From contig NZ_CANKXW010000001.1 of the NCBI RefSeq assembly GCF_947487805.1, positions 681,501 to 745,500 of the forward strand: a stretch of DNA of 64,000 nucleotides, read 5' to 3'. The translations under genes and the position numbers were made by a program. The notes under the pieces are model-generated. The model was given only the letters and a program-made list of their open reading frames with translations. It had not been told where the DNA came from and searched no databases. Shown here one piece after another: positions 37,284-45,565 of the stretch. The number at the start of each line of letters is the position of its first letter. Positions within the stretch are counted from its first letter, which is position 1. Source of the DNA: an uncultured Tateyamaria sp. (GTDB lineage Bacteria; Pseudomonadota; Alphaproteobacteria; Rhodobacterales; Rhodobacteraceae).

Positions 37284-37757
37284 TCAGCCCGCAAGATGCG
37301 CGCGCAGGAACCAGGCGAATTTCTCGTGCTCCTGCCCGCGCGCGATGCACAGGTCTTCGGTCAGTGTGTCACCATGTTCCGCGGCCAACGCGCCACATCC
37401 TGCCAGCGTCGCGGCAAGCGTCTCCTGCGCATCCTGCATGGCCTTGATCATCTCCTGATCTGTGGCGTGTCCGTCATGTTCGCGGACTTTCGACCGTTTG
37501 AGCATACCTGCCAGCGTGCCTTCGGCATGGATGTCGAGCGCCCGAATGCGTTCGGCCAGATCGTCTTGGGCGATAAAATGGTCTTCGTAGATTTTCTGGA
37601 ACAGGTCATGCAAGGGGCCAAAGGCCATACCCTTGACGTTCCAATGGAAATTCTGCGCCAGCATGGTGGTCACTGCGGTTTCCGCGACGGATTGGTTCAA
37701 TGCGTCGCCAATTGCGGTGCGTGCGTCCGTGGTCAACGCGGCGGCTGTCTGAGTCAT
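37284..37757 (-). CDS. dps: DNA-protection ferritin Dps
   Basis: A 157-residue Dps subunit that stores iron and protects DNA against peroxide. The ferroxidase residues are in NFHWNVKGMAFGPLHDLF near residue 36 and EDHFIAQDDLAERI near residue 58, as in the family. The start MTQTAAALTTDA at 37757 is chosen; an in-frame upstream start at 37817 adds 20 unconserved residues. A promoter with an Irr-box-like palindrome lies upstream on the same strand. Confidence 0.92.
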   Translation of the reverse strand: MTQTAAALTTDARTAIGDALNQSVAETAVTTMLAQNFHWNVKGMAFGPLHDLFQKIYEDHFIAQDDLAERIRALDIHAEGTLAGMLKRSKVREHDGHATDQEMIKAMQDAQETLAATLAGCGALAAEHGDTLTEDLCIARGQEHEKFAWFLRAHLAG

Positions 37758-37821
37758 GTACTCACCTCGAAGTTTGTGCGGTTTCGGCGAGCTGGCGTAA
37801 GGCTTGCTGGCTTGCATCCAT

Positions 37822-37849
37822 AAAATAGGATGCCAGCGCGAAATGCCAA
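37822..37849 (-). promoter_or_regulatory. Sigma-70-like promoter of dps
   Basis: On the minus strand, TTGGCA (plus positions 37844-37849) and TATTTT (37822-37827) are separated by 16 bp. The -10 ends 65 bp before the dps start codon. Confidence 0.55.
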
Positions 37850-37855
37850 CAGTTT

Positions 37856-37872
37856 TTTAGAATTATTCTAAC
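37856..37872. promoter_or_regulatory. Irr-box (ICE)-like palindrome upstream of dps
   Basis: TTTAGAA-TTA-TTCTAAC (37856-37872), a 7+3+7 inverted repeat with one mismatch at the outermost base. It closely resembles the iron control element bound by the haem-sensing regulator Irr in alphaproteobacteria. It lies 6 bp upstream of the dps -35 and overlaps the stop codon of the gene before dps. Confidence 0.6.
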
Positions 37873-38297
37873 TTAGCGGTCTGGTCGCTGATCTGCGCCA
37901 AAAGAAAGCCGATATAACGCCGATCCGCGGCGACAATACGCGAACGCAGCAGGAATTCGATGCTGTCTGTGTCGTTCTTTCGAATGGATGTGATGCACTG
38001 CACGAACCATGCTTCGTCAAACGACAGTTCCTGAGTGCCGGGCGTGTGCCAAATGCACCTGCGACCCAAGGCATCCGGCAGACATTTGACCAGTGTTCCC
38101 AAATAGGTCCGTTGCGCCTCTTCCCCCTCAAGTGTCAGGAGCGCGCAAGCCTCAATCAGGTCCGTATGTGCGGCAACCCGGCACCGCAGGCCGGTCACAC
38201 GCAACTGATTGAGCAGGGCGCGGTGTTCCGTAACATCATTCGATGGACACGGTTGCGTCGCAGCGTCGTGATACAGTGCCAAGATCGAAGCGGGCAT
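37863..38297 (-). CDS. Hypothetical protein upstream of dps
   Basis: A 144-residue soluble protein without a recognised domain. It has four Cys in the first two thirds (RVTGLRCRVAAHTDLIEACA near 34-50; CLPDALGRRCIWHTPG near 70-85) and a C-terminal helix LLRSRIVAADRRYIGFLLAQ that recalls PAS-adjacent helices of small sensory proteins. It is on the same strand as dps, 105 bp upstream of it, with the dps control element at its stop codon. The function is unknown. Confidence 0.6.
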   Translation of the reverse strand: MPASILALYHDAATQPCPSNDVTEHRALLNQLRVTGLRCRVAAHTDLIEACALLTLEGEEAQRTYLGTLVKCLPDALGRRCIWHTPGTQELSFDEAWFVQCITSIRKNDTDSIEFLLRSRIVAADRRYIGFLLAQISDQTAKLE

Positions 38298-38487
38298 TCG
38301 TGGTCCATTCCGGCGTGGATGGCAGCGTGATGGCCATCATATTTCTGACTATATCTATAAGGTATTTCCTCTGGATCAATAGGGTTGGTGCGGATAGCGG
38401 TCAAACGCCTGTGATCGAAAACTGTCTGGCCGAATTGTAATCGAGCGGTCGTAACCGGCACCCACCTCTGGTCCCGGTCAAGGCAGA

Positions 38488-39372
38488 TCAGTGTTCACCG
38501 TGCTCTGCCAAGTACCGCACGAACAACTGTGTCACGCTCTGCCGTTCGGTGCGGTTCGGCCAGACGGCATGCAAACCGAGAGGCTTGACGGTCCACTCCG
38601 GCAATAGGTGTTGGAGGTCGCCGCGCTCAATACCGCGATGCGCCATGTTTTCGGGGATGACCGTTACCCCCAACCCGCGCGTTGCAAATTCATACAGCGC
38701 ATCCGCCGAATTGACGGCAAAACTGGACTGGCCAAGCACCGTGGCGACTTCGCCCGTCTTCGATGTCATTTCCGTGGTGGCGGGGCGCAGCGAAAACCTT
38801 ACCCAATCCCATCTTTCCAGATCGCTGGGGTGTTCCGGCAAGCCGCGCGCCGCAATGTAATCGGGGTGTGCCACAACCAGACGGTCCGCATGGCCGATAT
38901 TGCGCGTCAGAAGTTCGCTGTCTTTCAACCACCCGGCGCGAATACCGACATCAAACCCGTCGCGGATCAACTCGCGCGGTTTGTCAGAAAAATCAAAGCT
39001 CAGATCAATCTTCGGATAGCGTTTGGCAAAGCCTGCAATCGTGTCCATCAGTGCAGTTTGCGTGGTGTAGGCGGGTGCAGTGACACGCAACGCGCCTGCG
39101 GGTTCTGAAGAGGTCTGGCTGACGGCATCCAGTCCGTCCTCTGCGGCGCGCAGCATTTCCAGCGCCCGCGCATGCAATTGTTGCCCTTCGTGCGTCAGCG
39201 ACAACTGGCGGGTGGAGCGGTAGAGCAACGTGACCCCTAGGTCTTTTTCAAGCTCCGACACCACCTCGCTGACCCGTGACGGGGCCAGCCCGAGATGTGT
39301 CGCCGCCGCCCGGAATGTGCCCTGGTCAACCACGGTCGAAAAAATCGCGATACTGCGGAGCTTGTTGATCAT
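38488..39372 (-). CDS. LysR-family transcriptional regulator
   Basis: A 294-residue LysR regulator. The HTH reads RSIAIFSTVVDQGTFRAAAT then LAPSRVSEVVSELEKDLGVT, and the effector domain follows, similar to the CrgA/YhjC subgroup. It is the last of four leftward genes (NTF2-like, metallo-hydrolase, SnoaL, LysR) and lies 82 bp after the SnoaL gene, so it may be expressed with them and control the divergent promoter region near 41.8 kb. Confidence 0.9.
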   Translation of the reverse strand: MINKLRSIAIFSTVVDQGTFRAAATHLGLAPSRVSEVVSELEKDLGVTLLYRSTRQLSLTHEGQQLHARALEMLRAAEDGLDAVSQTSSEPAGALRVTAPAYTTQTALMDTIAGFAKRYPKIDLSFDFSDKPRELIRDGFDVGIRAGWLKDSELLTRNIGHADRLVVAHPDYIAARGLPEHPSDLERWDWVRFSLRPATTEMTSKTGEVATVLGQSSFAVNSADALYEFATRGLGVTVIPENMAHRGIERGDLQHLLPEWTVKPLGLHAVWPNRTERQSVTQLFVRYLAEHGEH

Positions 39373-39454
39373 TTGTCGCCTCTGCCGACATATTTGCCGA
39401 CCATAGCTCGGAATTTCCGAACATGCACGGCAGGCCGACGACCCTTTTCAGGCG

Positions 39455-40222
39455 TCAAAACTTGCCCGAATTGCCCCAATCCGCCCGCGGCGCGATCTCT
39501 TCTTCGTTCATCCAATGCTCAACAATCCGGCCGCCTGCCACACGGTAGAGATCGAAGACCGCGATATACTTTCCGCAGGCGTGGCGTTTGCCGTAGGTCG
39601 CGACCAAATCCCCTTGCCCAATCAGGCGGAACAGCATCTCGTATGCGCCGCACGTCTCGGACCGCAACCACACGTCCAATCCATCGCGACCGCTGGCGAT
39701 CGCGGCACTGTGTTGCACCAGGTCTTTTGCCACGAACTTGTCCAGTTTTGCCAGGTTGCCGCCTTGGCGTACTTGTTTGGTGTATTCCAGAACCAACGCC
39801 TTGTTTGCCCGGGTATCAGCGCCAAGATCCACGTTGCGCGCGCCGCCAACCATGTCCTCGCCCGACACAGATTCGGCCACGTATGGGGCAATGGTATCCC
39901 AATGCTCAAGGATCAACCCATCGGCATCGGTGTAGAACATGTCCATGGTGACCCACTTGGCCGCGCCGTCATTGAGCGACTGATATGCGCTACAGAACAC
40001 CCATGGGCCGTCTTCAAAGATGCGGACGATTTCGATCTCCCGCTTGGGGTTGCGGGCCACGAAGGGTTCAAAGAAGGCAAGGAAACCTTTGGCACCATCG
40101 CCCACGCCGGTCGAGTGTTGCGTGTAGCGATGACCGGTATAGGCGTGCACCGCCTCACGCGCGTTGCCGCCCGCGATACCTTCCAGATAGATACGGCGGA
40201 CATTCTCCAGTCCCTGACCCAT
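39455..40222 (-). CDS. Double SnoaL-like (nuclear transport factor 2 fold) protein
   Basis: A 255-residue protein with two successive SnoaL/NTF2-like domains. The first covers ~1-120 (NVRRIYLEGIAGGNAREAVH, with FYTDADGLILEHWDTI near 97), the second ~130-250 (LVLEYTKQVRQGGNLAKLDK, FDLYRVAGGRIVEHWM near 225). The repeated x-G-x-I-x-E-H-W motif marks the fold in both halves. Such proteins are small-molecule cyclases, isomerases or ligand binders. It has no signal peptide and lies 61 bp after the exported metallo-hydrolase gene. Confidence 0.84.
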   Translation of the reverse strand: MGQGLENVRRIYLEGIAGGNAREAVHAYTGHRYTQHSTGVGDGAKGFLAFFEPFVARNPKREIEIVRIFEDGPWVFCSAYQSLNDGAAKWVTMDMFYTDADGLILEHWDTIAPYVAESVSGEDMVGGARNVDLGADTRANKALVLEYTKQVRQGGNLAKLDKFVAKDLVQHSAAIASGRDGLDVWLRSETCGAYEMLFRLIGQGDLVATYGKRHACGKYIAVFDLYRVAGGRIVEHWMNEEEIAPRADWGNSGKF

Positions 40223-40283
40223 GGCGGTCTCCTGTCTTTGATGTGATGCGGTGCGACCCGAAGGGTCCGGGCCGCAAATTGCG

Positions 40284-41165
40284 TCACTTGTCCCAGTAGG
40301 GCTCGATCAGACTCAGCAGAAACGCGCCGTCATATCCGGGATATGCGTCCATCATCACCTGCTTGACCGCATCGGGCGTGTCGCCAGCGTTCCATGCCGC
40401 GTCAAACACTTCGAGATATGCGATTGCGGTGTCCAGTTCGCCGCGGCTTGTCGGCAATCCGTGCCCGACGAGCAGGGTCTCGAAAGAGGGATCGTCCCGC
40501 AACGTTTTGAGCGTGGCAATCCAGTTTTGCCGATCCACGCCGGGCGCGAAATAGACGCCGTTATAGACAAGGTCCTGCACCACCGCGACCTTCTGTTCGG
40601 GCAACACGGCAACGATTGTCTGCGGTGCTTCGGCGTTGTCATAGGCACGAAACTCGACCGCGACCCCGCCAATCTCCGTTGTGCCCAGCTCCAGATCAGT
40701 GCCGGTCAAAAGAGACGTGGGCGTCGGGAAATCGCCCCTGGTCGCCTCTGCCCGCAGGCCCTCGCGGATGCCGGGCAGCGTTCTGAACGCGAGGTCTGCC
40801 AGTGTCGATACGCCGCCCCAGTGGTCGGGATGTTCGTGGCTGACATAGGCAGTGTGCACCGGTTTGCCGGTCGAGGCGATCAGGGCCGCGACCTCTGCCG
40901 CGGTCGGCGGCAGCATTGTCGCGTCAACGACCAGCAGTTGGTCGCCCAACTCGATCACATGACTGGTCACGTTTACCGTCTGCGCGGGTGACACATAGGT
41001 GTGAAACGTCACGCCAGCCTTGGCGAAGGACACGACCGTCCCTGCGGGCATCTCTCCTTGAGCAGCGGCGGGCGTGGGGGTCAGTCCGCCCCGGATCAAC
41101 GCAATGGCGCCGGCCGTCAATGCGGCGCCTTTGATCAACTGGCGGCGGTTCAATGCGTGTGTCAT
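40284..41165 (-). CDS. Exported MBL-fold metallo-hydrolase
   Basis: A 293-residue metallo-beta-lactamase-fold protein. Residues 7-13 (NRRQLIK) with the following hydrophobic stretch and PAAAQG are a twin-arginine signal, placing it in the periplasm. The metal site HEHPDH is at ~110-115, with Asp in VVQDLVYNG near 195 and His in LLVGHGLP near 230. It resembles the quorum-quenching/quinoprotein-relay-type MBL hydrolases rather than beta-lactamases. The neighbours are SnoaL and NTF2-like genes on the same strand. The substrate is unknown. Confidence 0.87.
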   Translation of the reverse strand: MTHALNRRQLIKGAALTAGAIALIRGGLTPTPAAAQGEMPAGTVVSFAKAGVTFHTYVSPAQTVNVTSHVIELGDQLLVVDATMLPPTAAEVAALIASTGKPVHTAYVSHEHPDHWGGVSTLADLAFRTLPGIREGLRAEATRGDFPTPTSLLTGTDLELGTTEIGGVAVEFRAYDNAEAPQTIVAVLPEQKVAVVQDLVYNGVYFAPGVDRQNWIATLKTLRDDPSFETLLVGHGLPTSRGELDTAIAYLEVFDAAWNAGDTPDAVKQVMMDAYPGYDGAFLLSLIEPYWDK

Positions 41166-41216
41166 GGACGGGTCCTTGTCTGGTGTTGCGTGCGTGGTGT
41201 GCGTGCCTGTGCTCGA

Positions 41217-41711
41217 TCAACGCCCGTGATAGGCTTGGCTGACGGCAAAGCTGTCTTCGAACCAATTCCAGAGGACGACTTGCCCTTCTTTGACCTTGGC
41301 GCGCAGGGCAAAGGTGAAAGGACCGATTTCCTGACCGGATTTCGTCGTGATGCCGTTCATGCGGCCGAAAACGGCCACCGTATCGCCGGACGCGAAGGCA
41401 TCCGTGTTTTCCCAAAGCGTGGTCTGGAAGTTCTCGGAGAAGATGCCAAGAAACTTGAAAATCTCCTGCTTGCCGCGGGTTTCCCCAATCCAGGGCAAGG
41501 CGGGATCGCCTTCGTTGTGCCAGACCATGTCATCGGCCATCAGGGCGGCCATGCTGTCCATGTCGCCACTCCCCATGGCCCCCATGAACGCCATCACCGT
41601 GTCAAAGGACGCCTGGCTGGTGGCGTCCAAGTCCTGTGCCGCGGCCGATTGTGCCACCAGTGTGGCCAATGCGGCAGCTGCCGTCGCCTTGAGTGCTGTT
41701 CTTCGGTGCAT
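41217..41711 (-). CDS. Exported NTF2/SnoaL-like protein
   Basis: A 164-residue protein with an N-terminal signal (MHRRTALKATAAAALATLVA, ending SAAAQD; the RRTALK could be a Tat motif). A single SnoaL-like domain follows (MAFMGAMGSGDMDSMAALMA, then DMVWHNEGDPALPWIGETRG). The start at 41711 is used because it opens the signal peptide; a longer in-frame frame upstream crosses the regulatory palindrome. It heads the leftward operon. The periplasmic location is shared with the next gene product. Confidence 0.85.
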   Translation of the reverse strand: MHRRTALKATAAAALATLVAQSAAAQDLDATSQASFDTVMAFMGAMGSGDMDSMAALMADDMVWHNEGDPALPWIGETRGKQEIFKFLGIFSENFQTTLWENTDAFASGDTVAVFGRMNGITTKSGQEIGPFTFALRAKVKEGQVVLWNWFEDSFAVSQAYHGR

Positions 41712-41788
41712 GTCACGTTCCTTTCGCTGAGTGTTCAAGCGGGCGCGCCCGCAGTGTTGCAGCGAAAGGTAGGGAGGGCCGGTGTTCC

Positions 41789-41806
41789 GGATAACCTTTG
41801 TTATCC
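41789..41806. promoter_or_regulatory. Perfect inverted repeat in the divergent NTF2/quinone-reductase spacer
   Basis: GGATAAC-CTTT-GTTATCC, 7-bp arms, lies 78 bp before the NTF2-like start and 154 bp before the quinone reductase start. A longer, imperfect pair (ATTGGACTG near 41809 and CAGTCCAAAT near 41899) and CTGTTC-N9-GAACAG (from 41815) are also in this spacer. It is a probable operator, most simply for the LysR gene at 38488. Confidence 0.6.
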
Positions 41807-41960
41807 AGATTGGACTGTTCGCCTTGGGTGAACAGAGATCCATTTGTACGGTCGGCAAGCGCGGCATTTTGCGCCGCAACGGCGCGCTGTTCCGGCCAGT
41901 CCAAATCGGATATGGCGTCGTGCATTAGCACCGGGTTCCCAACCACAGAAGGATCACATC

Positions 41961-42926
41961 ATGCGCGCCATGCAAGTCACCGCTCTCGGCCAACCTTTGG
42001 AGCTGCGCGACATTGATACACCCAGCCCCCAACCGGGCGAGGTTCTGATCCGGGTCCACACCTGCGGGTTGAACTTTGGTGACACGCTGATCGTCAAGGG
42101 CACCTATCAGGAAAAACCCGCGCTGCCCGCTACCATCGGCATGGAGATGTGTGGCACGATTGAAGCGCTTGGCGACGGCGTGGCGCATCTGAGCGTGGGC
42201 CAGCGCGTTGCAGCCTATGCGGGGTTCGGCGGCCTGGGTGAATATGCGGCGCTGCCAGCTGACATCTGTGTGCCGATCCCGGACGCCATGACCGAAATCG
42301 ACGCCGCCGCCTTTCTCGTGGCCTATGGCACCAGCCATGTGGCGCTGGATTACAAGGCGCATCTGAAACCGGGTGAGCGGTTGCTGGTCCTCGGTGCGTC
42401 AGGCGGTGTGGGGCTGACAGCGGTTGAACTGGGCAAGCTGATGGGGGCGGAGGTGATCGCCTGCGCACGCGGCGCTGACAAGCTCAAGATCGCGGCCAAG
42501 GCCGGGGCCGATCACTTGCTGGACAGTGAAACCTGCGATCTCAAGGCCGACGTCAAGGCGCTGGGCGGTGCGGACGTGGTCTATGATCCGGTGGGCGGTG
42601 ATTTGTTCGACGCAGCCTTGCGCGCCTGCAACCCAGAAGCACGCCTTTTGCCGCTAGGTTTTGCCTCGGGCACGGTGCCGCAGATTGCTGCCAACTATCT
42701 GCTGGTCAAGAACCTGTCCGTTCTGGGCTTTTACTGGGGCGGCTACACCCGCGTGAACCCGCGCGTACTGACCGACAGCTTTGCCATCCTGTTTGACTGG
42801 TATGCCGAAGGCAAGCTCAAGCCCCATGTCAGCCATGTCCTGCGGCTGGCGCAGGCCAACGAAGGGCTGGACCTGTTGCGCACGCGCAAGGCCACCGGCA
42901 AGGTCGTGATCCAGGTCGACGTCTGA
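41961..42926 (+). CDS. NADPH:quinone oxidoreductase-like MDR protein
   Basis: A 321-residue zinc-free medium-chain dehydrogenase of the QOR type. The N-terminal GroES-like domain has LRDIDTPSPQPGEVLIRVHT and GLNFGDTLIVKG. The Rossmann motif LVLGASGGVGLTAVELGKLM is near 142-161, followed by VYDPVGGDLFDAAL. The cysteine zinc ligands of alcohol dehydrogenases are absent. The start at 41961 (MRAMQVTAL) is preceded by AAGGA at 41949. It is divergent from the NTF2/MBL/SnoaL/LysR operon and is probably its redox counterpart. Confidence 0.9.
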   Translation: MRAMQVTALGQPLELRDIDTPSPQPGEVLIRVHTCGLNFGDTLIVKGTYQEKPALPATIGMEMCGTIEALGDGVAHLSVGQRVAAYAGFGGLGEYAALPADICVPIPDAMTEIDAAAFLVAYGTSHVALDYKAHLKPGERLLVLGASGGVGLTAVELGKLMGAEVIACARGADKLKIAAKAGADHLLDSETCDLKADVKALGGADVVYDPVGGDLFDAALRACNPEARLLPLGFASGTVPQIAANYLLVKNLSVLGFYWGGYTRVNPRVLTDSFAILFDWYAEGKLKPHVSHVLRLAQANEGLDLLRTRKATGKVVIQVDV

Positions 42927-42930
42927 CCGC

Positions 42931-43914
42931 TTAGCCGTTCCGGCCGCGAATAGGGCGGCGGTGGGCCGTCCGTGCCTTTTGCCGTTCGCGCAGGAACACG
43001 AACAGGCCCGCGCCAAGGATCAGCGCAATGCCGATCCAGACCTCGATGACGGGCAGATCACCAAACACGACAAATCCCCAGACCACGGCCAGCGGCAGCC
43101 CGATATATTCGAACGGCGCGATCGTCGCTGCGTCCGCCAGCCTGTAGGCTTGGCTGAGGCAATACCCGATCACAGCGGAATTGACGCCCAGCCCGATGAA
43201 TACCCAAAGATCTGAATCCGCAGGCCAGACCCATGCGCGCAACAAAAAGACCACCGATCCGTTGGTCGCGCCGTCGGCGAAACGTCCATCGCCCGCGACC
43301 GCAAAGAAAAGCAGCGACACAATGATGAATGTGCCCTGGATATAGACGGCCATCGCGCTGGCTTTGCTCTCTACGCCCAATTTGCGGGTCATCAGCTGGT
43401 TCAGCGCATAGGTCAGCGCCGACAAGACCGGCAGCATCAGGACAAGGCGGCTGACCTCCAGCGTGCTGGCGTCGGCCCAGGGGCGCTGCATGATGATGAC
43501 GCCCGCAAACCCCACCGCCACCGCCGTCAGTCGCAGGGGGCCCACCTTTTCGCCGAGGATCGGGATCGACAACAGCGTGATGAACAGGGGTGCAGCAAAG
43601 AACAGCGCCGTCGCATCCGCTAGCGGCAGGACGGCAAGCGCCAGAAAGAACGTCATGTTCGCGATCACGATCAACAACCCGCGCAGGGCATGCGCCCACG
43701 GGTGCCGTGTGCGCAGGATGCCCCACCCCCCCTCGAACTGTACGATGATCAGCGTGACCAGAATGCCCAGAGCCGACCGCGCAAACACGATCTGGTGCAG
43801 TGGGTATCCCCCCGACAGCTGCTTGATCAGCAGATCATTGATGGAAATGCAGAACACGCCGATCAGGACAAACAGGATGCCAAGCCCCGCGATATTTTGC
43901 CGTGTTTGTGTCAT
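42931..43914 (-). CDS. DMT-superfamily (EamA) transporter
   Basis: A 327-residue membrane protein with ten hydrophobic helices in two EamA repeats (first ~10-145, second ~160-300). Features include LIKQLSGGYPLHQIVFARSA in repeat 1 and EYIGLPLAVVWGFVVFGDLP in repeat 2. The basic C-terminus contains FLRERQKAR. It is converging on the quinone reductase gene, 4 bp from its stop. Substrates of this family include amino acids, nucleosides and drugs, and none can be assigned here. Confidence 0.88.
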   Translation of the reverse strand: MTQTRQNIAGLGILFVLIGVFCISINDLLIKQLSGGYPLHQIVFARSALGILVTLIIVQFEGGWGILRTRHPWAHALRGLLIVIANMTFFLALAVLPLADATALFFAAPLFITLLSIPILGEKVGPLRLTAVAVGFAGVIIMQRPWADASTLEVSRLVLMLPVLSALTYALNQLMTRKLGVESKASAMAVYIQGTFIIVSLLFFAVAGDGRFADGATNGSVVFLLRAWVWPADSDLWVFIGLGVNSAVIGYCLSQAYRLADAATIAPFEYIGLPLAVVWGFVVFGDLPVIEVWIGIALILGAGLFVFLRERQKARTAHRRPIRGRNG

Positions 43915-44022
43915 GCCTCAGCCCTATCACGTCGCTCTGGCGTGTCACGACATTTCCTGCGTGGCGCAGATGCTTCGGCTGATGTAAGACGGGGCGACGC
44001 CAAGACCCAAGGGAACGCTCTC

Positions 44023-44541
44023 ATGCAGATGTCCGATACACGCCAGATCGCTGCCAGCCCGGCAGAGGTTTATGCCGCCCTTTTGAACCCCGATGTGCTC
44101 AAGGCTTGTGTGCCGGGAGCGACCGAAGTGACAGGCAATCCGCAGGATGGGTTCGAGGCCTCGGTCACCCAGAAGGTGGGCCCGGTCAAGGCGACGTTCA
44201 AAGGGCAGGTGACCCTGTCGGACATGGTCGAGAACCAGAGCCTTACCATCACGGGCGAAGGCAAGGGCGGCGCGGCCGGTTTTGCCAAAGGCGGCGCCGA
44301 AGTCCGCATGGCCGCTACCGACGGTGGCACTGAACTCAGCTATGATGTCGAGGCCAAGGTGGGCGGCAAGCTGGCGCAACTGGGCAGCCGGATCATCGAC
44401 GGCTTTGCCAAGAAGATGGCGGACCAGTTCTTTTCCAACCTTCAGGAGACGCTCGAGGGACCGGCAGAACCGGCCGACGACACCCCCGAGGGCGAAGGTG
44501 CCAAAAAGGGTTGGCTGGGCCGCCTTACTGGCAAAGACTGA
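44023..44541 (+). CDS. CoxG-like SRPBCC family protein
   Basis: A 172-residue protein of the carbon-monoxide-dehydrogenase subunit G family: START/SRPBCC fold (MQMSDTRQIAASPAEVYAAL, PDVLKACVPGATEV, KGQVTLSDMVENQSLTITGE) with a charged, proline-containing tail. In Oligotropha, CoxG recruits CO dehydrogenase to the membrane. No CO dehydrogenase genes are near, so a more general molybdenum-hydroxylase or membrane-recruitment role is possible. An alternative start at 44029 removes two residues. An ABC transporter starts 86 bp later. Confidence 0.85.
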   Translation: MQMSDTRQIAASPAEVYAALLNPDVLKACVPGATEVTGNPQDGFEASVTQKVGPVKATFKGQVTLSDMVENQSLTITGEGKGGAAGFAKGGAEVRMAATDGGTELSYDVEAKVGGKLAQLGSRIIDGFAKKMADQFFSNLQETLEGPAEPADDTPEGEGAKKGWLGRLTGKD

Positions 44542-44626
44542 CAGCTGCACATGGCAATGTGCGCGTGCGCGCTGGCGATGCCGCGGCTGTCGGGCTACCT
44601 GTGCGCGCGAATAATCCGGAGACCCC

Positions 44627-45565
44627 ATGCCACCCATTCTCAGCATCAAGGACCTGCGCAAAGCCTATGATGGCGGTTTCGAGGCGCTCAAAGGCGTGTC
44701 GCTGGACATCAACGAAGGTGAGATTATCGCCCTGCTTGGCCCGAACGGGGCGGGCAAGACGACACTGATTTCAACGATTTGCGGCATCACGCGCCCGACC
44801 TCGGGCAGTGTGACCGTTGCAGGCCACGACATCCTGACGGACTACCGGCAGGCCCGCAGCCTTATTGGCCTCGTACCACAGGACATCGCACTTGAACCGT
44901 TTGAGCGGGTGATCAACACCGTGCGTTTCTCGCGTGGGCTGTTTGGCAAGGGTCGCAAGGACACGGTGGTCGAGGACATACTGCGGCGTCTGTCTCTGTG
45001 GGATAAGCGCGACAATCAGATCCGGGAGCTTTCCGGTGGGATGAAACGCCGCGTTCTGATCGCCAAGGCATTGGCGCACGAGCCGCGTGTGCTGTTCCTC
45101 GACGAACCCACGGCCGGGGTCGATGTCGAACTGCGCAAGGATATGTGGGACATCGTCGACCAGTTGCGCGCCGATGGCGTAACCACGATCCTCACCACGC
45201 ATTATATCGAAGAGGCCGAGGCCATCGCCGACCGGGTCGGTGTCATCAGCGGTGGGGAAATCCTGCTGGTCGAAGACAAGGACAGCCTGATGGCGCGCAT
45301 GGGCAAAAAGCAGTTGGACGTCCAACTGACCGCGCAACTGGATGAAGTGCCGGAAAGCCTCGCCGCCTATGACGTGAGCCTGGGCGACGACGGCTGGACG
45401 CTTGTCTACAGCTACGACACCCGGGCCGAGCGTACAGGCATCACCAAGCTGCTGTCGGACGTATCCGCGGCGGGTCTGCAATTGCGGGACGTGGTGACCC
45501 GGCAATCCAGCCTTGAGGATATCTTTGTGTCACTGGTGCAAAAGGATCGGGAGGGTACGTCATGA
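44627..45565 (+). CDS. ABC-2 type transporter ATP-binding protein
   Basis: A 312-residue ATPase. Walker A is [12 protein letters not shown] (~35-46), signature LSGGMKRRV (~136), Walker [14 protein letters not shown] (~157), and the H-loop is TTHYIEEAE (~192). The C-terminal ~80 residues form the extension typical of the CcmA/NodI-like subgroup. It overlaps the permease gene by ATGA. Together they form an exporter of lipid, polysaccharide or drug type. Confidence 0.93.
   Translation: MPPILSIKDLRKAYDGGFEALKGVSLDINEGEIIALLGPNGAGKTTLISTICGITRPTSGSVTVAGHDILTDYRQARSLIGLVPQDIALEPFERVINTVRFSRGLFGKGRKDTVVEDILRRLSLWDKRDNQIRELSGGMKRRVLIAKALAHEPRVLFLDEPTAGVDVELRKDMWDIVDQLRADGVTTILTTHYIEEAEAIADRVGVISGGEILLVEDKDSLMARMGKKQLDVQLTAQLDEVPESLAAYDVSLGDDGWTLVYSYDTRAERTGITKLLSDVSAAGLQLRDVVTRQSSLEDIFVSLVQKDREGTS

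Noticed and set aside
40284-41165. Calling the MBL-fold protein a beta-lactamase
   Set aside because: It has the HxHxDH metal motif but none of the class-specific sequence, and its Tat signal and context point elsewhere.
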